DNA from: Rothia kristinae NBRC 15354
GTDB lineage: Bacteria; Actinomycetota; Actinomycetes; Actinomycetales; Micrococcaceae
Assembly (NCBI RefSeq): GCF_001570865.1
Contig: NZ_BCSM01000003.1
Location: 153,824 to 217,823 of the forward strand
Direction: 5' to 3'
Length of the DNA stretch: 64,000 bases
Part shown: positions 61,312 to 64,000 of the stretch, piece by piece
Position numbering within the stretch: position 1 is the first letter of the stretch
How the letters are laid out: every line of letters starts with the position of its first letter
The notes under the pieces: model-generated
Databases searched by the model: none
The model's input: the letters and a program-made list of their open reading frames with translations, nothing else
Told to the model about the DNA's origin: nothing
Position numbers and translations under genes: made by a program

Positions 61312-63225
61312 TCAGCCGACCCGGTGCACGTAGCGACGCACCGCGGCACGCAGCGCGGCCTCCGGGTCCACCCCCAGCTGCCGGGCCCGCACGACCAGTC
61401 CCAGCAGGGCCTCGCCCAGGGCCTCCTCGGTCCCCGCCGCCCCGGCGTCGGGCCCGGGCGGATCCGCGACCGGCGGGAGATCCAGGCCCGCCTTCGCGGC
61501 CCGGCCCAGGATCTTCTCCGCCCGGGCCAGGGCGGGCAGGCTCGGCGGGATGCCGTCGAAGGGCCCGGTGCGCTCGGGCTTCTCCCGCCGCTTGAGCTCC
61601 TCCCACGCGGCCCCGCGCTCCTGGGCGGTCGGAGCGGCGTCGGCCGGAGGCAGATCCTCCGAGGCCTGGGCGGCGTCCCCGGCGAACACGTGGGGGTGGC
61701 GCCGGATCATCTTGGCATTCAGCCCCGCTACCACGTCCGCGGCGTCGAAGGCCTCCTCCGGGCTCTCCTGGGCGATCCGGGCGTGGAAGACCACCTGCAG
61801 CAGCACATCCCCGAGCTCCTCGCGCAGCAGCGCGGCATCCACCCCGGGCCGCTGCGGGGACTCGATGGCCTCGATGACCTCGTGGGTCTCCTCCAGGAGG
61901 TACTTCACGAGGCTCGCGTGGGTCTGGGCGGCATCCCACGGGCATCCCCGCTCCGAGCGCAGCCGCCGCATGATCCGCACCAGATCCCCGAAGGCCCGTT
62001 CCGCCCGCGGCGCGACGGGTTCCTCCGCGGCGCCGCCGGGGGCAGTCTCAGTCTCGGGCGCGGCGGGCGGCAGGACGGCGTAGGCCTCCCGGATCCGCTC
62101 GGCCAGCTGCTCCCGCTGCCCGGCGGGCAGGAAGGCGTGGCGGGCGCCGGTCAGGGCCAGCTCCCGGAACTCCTCCCGGCCCCAGCCGTGGTGGTGGGTC
62201 AGCAGCTGCTGCTCCCGGGCCATCCAGGTGCCGCTCATCAGCCGGTTGTCCGGGGAGAGCAGCACATCGAAGCCCAGCGCGCGCAGCAGCGCGACCGGGT
62301 GCTCCCCCGGGGTGCGCGCCGGTGCCGGATCGTCGCGCCCGACGTCGTCCACCCGCGGGGCCGCCCCGGTCTGCAGATTCGAGCAGGGGCACACCTCCAG
62401 GCCGATCCCGGCGTCCCGGATCCCCGCGGCCAGCTCCCCCAGGACGAGCCCGGAGGCCGGATCGGCCGGGTCCGCGAGAGCCTGCGGGTCCCGGGTGACG
62501 TCCGCGAGCAGGCGCACCCCGTGACCCAGGCGCCGGGCCCGGCCGTGGACGACGGCCGAGCGGATGGACTCCGGCCCCGCGGCCTCCCCGGCGTGCAGGG
62601 TGACCGGCAGCAGGTGCTCGGCGCAGCGCTGCAGGGCCTCTCGGTGATCCGACGGCGGGTGGCCGGCCTCCGGCCCGGCCAGGTCGAAGCCGACCACGCC
62701 GTGCTCGCGGTGGGCCAGGGCCAGGTCCGCGACCCGCTCGGCGCCGTCCAGCTGGCGCATCGCGCACAGCAGCTGGCGCACCCGGATCCACTCGCCCCGA
62801 GCGGCCGCCTCCCGTTCGCCGGCGGCCAGGCCGCGAGCCACGGCCAGCACGGCCTCATCCGGGTCCAGTCCGGCCCGGGTGTGCTGCTGCGGGGCCCAGC
62901 GGACCTCGGCGTAGAGCACCCCGTCCGCGGCGGCGTCGAGCACGTACTCGCGGGCCACCCGCTCCAGCGCCTCGGCCGACTGCAGCACCGCGACGGTGTG
63001 CTCGAAGGTCTCGAGGTAGCGCTCCAGGGACCCCGAATCCGCCGCCTCCCGGAACCACCGGCCCAGGGGTTCCGGGTCGGACGCGGGCAGCTCGTGCCCG
63101 ATCCGCGCGGCCAGCTGAAGGACGGTGCCCGGTCGCAGGGCGCCGTCGAGGTGGTCGTGCAGACACACCGACGGCCACGGGGGCGGCGCGCTGGCCGCCC
63201 CCGTGGCCGTCGGCTGGTGGCTCAC
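61312..63225 (-). CDS. Fused adenosine deaminase - MazG nucleotide pyrophosphohydrolase
   Basis: One uninterrupted 637-codon frame. Residues ~18-360 are an adenosine deaminase: CLHDHLDGALRP (metal HxH), GVLYAEVRWAP, GFDLAGPE, PVTLHAGEAAGPESIR (THAGE-type), RLGHGVRLL and LSPDNRLMSG near the catalytic Asp. Residues ~405-637 are a MazG domain: GCPWDAAQTHASL, YLLEETHEVIEAI and REELGDVLLQVVFHA, giving EExxE and ExxD metal motifs. No stop or convincing internal start separates them; the 40-residue linker is Pro/Glu/Ala-rich. The GTG at 63225 overlaps the upstream stop (GTGA). In many actinobacteria mazG alone lies next to eno. Deamination of adenosine with NTP house-cleaning in one protein would join purine salvage and sanitation; that is inference. 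Confidence 0.9.
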   Translation of the reverse strand: MSHQPTATGAASAPPPWPSVCLHDHLDGALRPGTVLQLAARIGHELPASDPEPLGRWFREAADSGSLERYLETFEHTVAVLQSAEALERVAREYVLDAAADGVLYAEVRWAPQQHTRAGLDPDEAVLAVARGLAAGEREAAARGEWIRVRQLLCAMRQLDGAERVADLALAHREHGVVGFDLAGPEAGHPPSDHREALQRCAEHLLPVTLHAGEAAGPESIRSAVVHGRARRLGHGVRLLADVTRDPQALADPADPASGLVLGELAAGIRDAGIGLEVCPCSNLQTGAAPRVDDVGRDDPAPARTPGEHPVALLRALGFDVLLSPDNRLMSGTWMAREQQLLTHHHGWGREEFRELALTGARHAFLPAGQREQLAERIREAYAVLPPAAPETETAPGGAAEEPVAPRAERAFGDLVRIMRRLRSERGCPWDAAQTHASLVKYLLEETHEVIEAIESPQRPGVDAALLREELGDVLLQVVFHARIAQESPEEAFDAADVVAGLNAKMIRRHPHVFAGDAAQASEDLPPADAAPTAQERGAAWEELKRREKPERTGPFDGIPPSLPALARAEKILGRAAKAGLDLPPVADPPGPDAGAAGTEEALGEALLGLVVRARQLGVDPEAALRAAVRRYVHRVG

Positions 63226-64000
63226 AGGCTCCACTGCGTGAGGGCCTCGTTCATGTGCTCGGGGATGTTGGACCCGGTGCGCGGGTACATCCGCAGCTCC
63301 TCCACGTACTGCTGGGCCGGCAGCCGGTCCCGGTACTGGACGTAGCGCTCCTCGTCCGCGTAGTCGAAGGAGACCTCCGGGGGGATGCCCGGGGTGAAGC
63401 GGAACATCATCGCGATCGGGGAGCCCTGGCCCTCCTGGTAGGAGTCCTCCTTCAGGGCCAGCACCTGCAGGGCCTCCTCCGGAACCAGCTGGAAGGTGCT
63501 GCGCTGATCCCACAGGCCGTTGCCGCGCACGTGCGTCAGGGCGTCGTAGTAGGAGCCGAGGGCGCGCACCCGGATCAGCACGGTGGAGACGTCCCGGGCC
63601 GTGCCCTGCGGGCCGAACAGCGCCTGCTGGGCGTCGGTGAGGCGGGAGACCACCTGCGCCTCGGTGAGCACCAGGTTGCCGGGGGCCAGGCGGGTGTCCG
63701 AGGGCTTGGCCGGGGCCTGGGCGGGGGCGTGGTAGGAGGGGGCGATGTCGGCGTGCTCGGCCACCGACGGCGCGGACTCCGGCAGCGCGTCCTCGACGCG
63801 GTGCTCGCGCCCGGTCTGGTGCTCCTCATCCCAGGTGCTGTCCGGGACGACGGCGGGCACCGGCTGCTCGGCCCCGGCCTCACCCGCTCCGGTGGACCCG
63901 GTCTGCTCGGGGACCTCCCGGGCCTCCTGCGGGTCCCCGGCGGCGGCGTGCTCGGCGGAGGCGGACGCGGCGGCCTCGGGGGCCTCCTGCGGGTCCCCGG
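63222..64000 (-). CDS. Unrecognised protein, 5' end beyond window edge
   Basis: 259 codons are visible, without a start. The upstream part is low complexity with repeated GDPQEA units and many Ala/Pro/Glu. The C-terminal ~135 residues form a folded domain: LTDAQQALFGPQGTARDVSTVLIRV, GSYYDALTHVRGNGLWDQ, then ending with PEVSFDYADEERYVQYRD and ELRMYPRTGSNIPEHM. The WDQRSTF and late FDYxDEE / YPRTxxNIPEHM patterns recall YezG/DUF600-like immunity proteins, but this is tentative. Stop overlaps the ADA-MazG start (GTGA), so they are translationally coupled. No membrane helix in the visible part. Confidence 0.55.
   Translation of the reverse strand, partial: GDPQEAPEAAASASAEHAAAGDPQEAREVPEQTGSTGAGEAGAEQPVPAVVPDSTWDEEHQTGREHRVEDALPESAPSVAEHADIAPSYHAPAQAPAKPSDTRLAPGNLVLTEAQVVSRLTDAQQALFGPQGTARDVSTVLIRVRALGSYYDALTHVRGNGLWDQRSTFQLVPEEALQVLALKEDSYQEGQGSPIAMMFRFTPGIPPEVSFDYADEERYVQYRDRLPAQQYVEELRMYPRTGSNIPEHMNEALTQWSL
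63921..64000 (-). repeat. Direct repeat at the window edge
   Basis: GGCCTCCTGCGGGTCCCCGG occurs exactly at 63921-63940 and again at 63981-64000, a 60-base (20-codon) period in the coding frame. More copies may follow outside the window. Confidence 0.7.

Noticed and set aside
61312..62010. Separate mazG gene with its own start
   Set aside because: No ATG/GTG/TTG with a ribosome binding site lies at the usual distance before CPWD; the nearest ATG is inside the domain (MRRLRS). The frame is continuous with adenosine deaminase.
61324..63345. 673-codon plus-strand open frame opposite ADA-MazG
   Set aside because: Antisense shadow rich in Gly, Arg and Pro, with no start context; the minus strand has the catalytic motifs.

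Overview
This window is a stretch of chromosome from a high-GC Gram-positive bacterium, almost certainly an actinomycete of the order Micrococcales and probably Micrococcaceae (a Kocuria-like genus is a guess). The reasons are GC near 70 percent or above in most genes, many GTG and TTG starts, a mycothiol S-conjugate amidase, a WhiB regulator, the actinobacterial families DUF3499, DUF4245, DUF4307, DUF501 and TIGR03089, a protein O-mannosyltransferase, and leaderless promoters in which a TANNNT hexamer sits 6-7 bases before the start codon. I see no insertion sequence, phage gene, CRISPR array or rRNA. No gap between genes exceeds 300 bases.

Layout. 1-8424 (minus): a seven-gene surface-glycan operon. 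It has a nonulosonate (sialic-acid-type) synthase with an N-terminal CBS pair (cut by the window edge), a CMP-nonulosonate synthetase, and five glycosyltransferase-type genes, nearly all joined by GTGA/ATGA overlaps. 8508-11113 (minus): prs, glmU and tRNA-Gln. 11237-19466: housekeeping genes (ABC-F ATPase, rsmA, tatD, rsmI, DUF368) with two glycosyltransferase genes inserted on the plus strand, one of them where ispE usually lies. 19715-26782: a heterodimeric ABC exporter with one degenerate ATP site, protein O-mannosyltransferase, low-molecular-weight phosphatase and a DUF1461 membrane protein. 26876-28982 (minus): L,D-transpeptidase lipoprotein, DUF3499 and WhiB. 29163-37433: TIGR03089, GtrA, purK-purE, LCP ligase, FemX-like aminoacyltransferase and a PglK-like flippase ABC. 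37573-43606: central metabolism (glpX, DUF4245, carbonic anhydrase, fumC, pyruvate:quinone oxidoreductase). 43707-48074 (minus): a sortase-anchored beta-propeller/HtaA protein, NUDIX, prepilin peptidase and short-chain prenyl synthase. 48329-55366: TrhA, mca, DUF4307, greA, ilvA, AI-2E family and Bax-inhibitor membrane proteins. 55569-64000 (minus): an odd tRNA-Leu(UAA), ndh-2, ppx, DUF501, FtsB-like, eno, a fused adenosine deaminase-MazG gene, and an unrecognised gene running off the right edge.

How it fits together. A large share of the window serves the cell envelope. GlmU makes UDP-GlcNAc; the synthase/CMP-transferase pair would make and activate a nonulosonate; seven glycosyltransferase-type genes could assemble a glycan; the PglK-like ABC and GtrA could move lipid-linked sugars; the LCP protein could attach polymers to peptidoglycan; the FemX-like enzyme and L,D-transpeptidase modify peptidoglycan. 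Which of these act in one pathway is inference.

Most worth a second look are the adenosine deaminase-MazG fusion at 61312-63225, the nonulosonate cluster, the HtaA/beta-propeller surface protein with a possible iron box, the 17-bp perfect palindrome at 51731-51787, the class-I-shaped tRNA-Leu(UAA), and the uniform leaderless promoter spacing.
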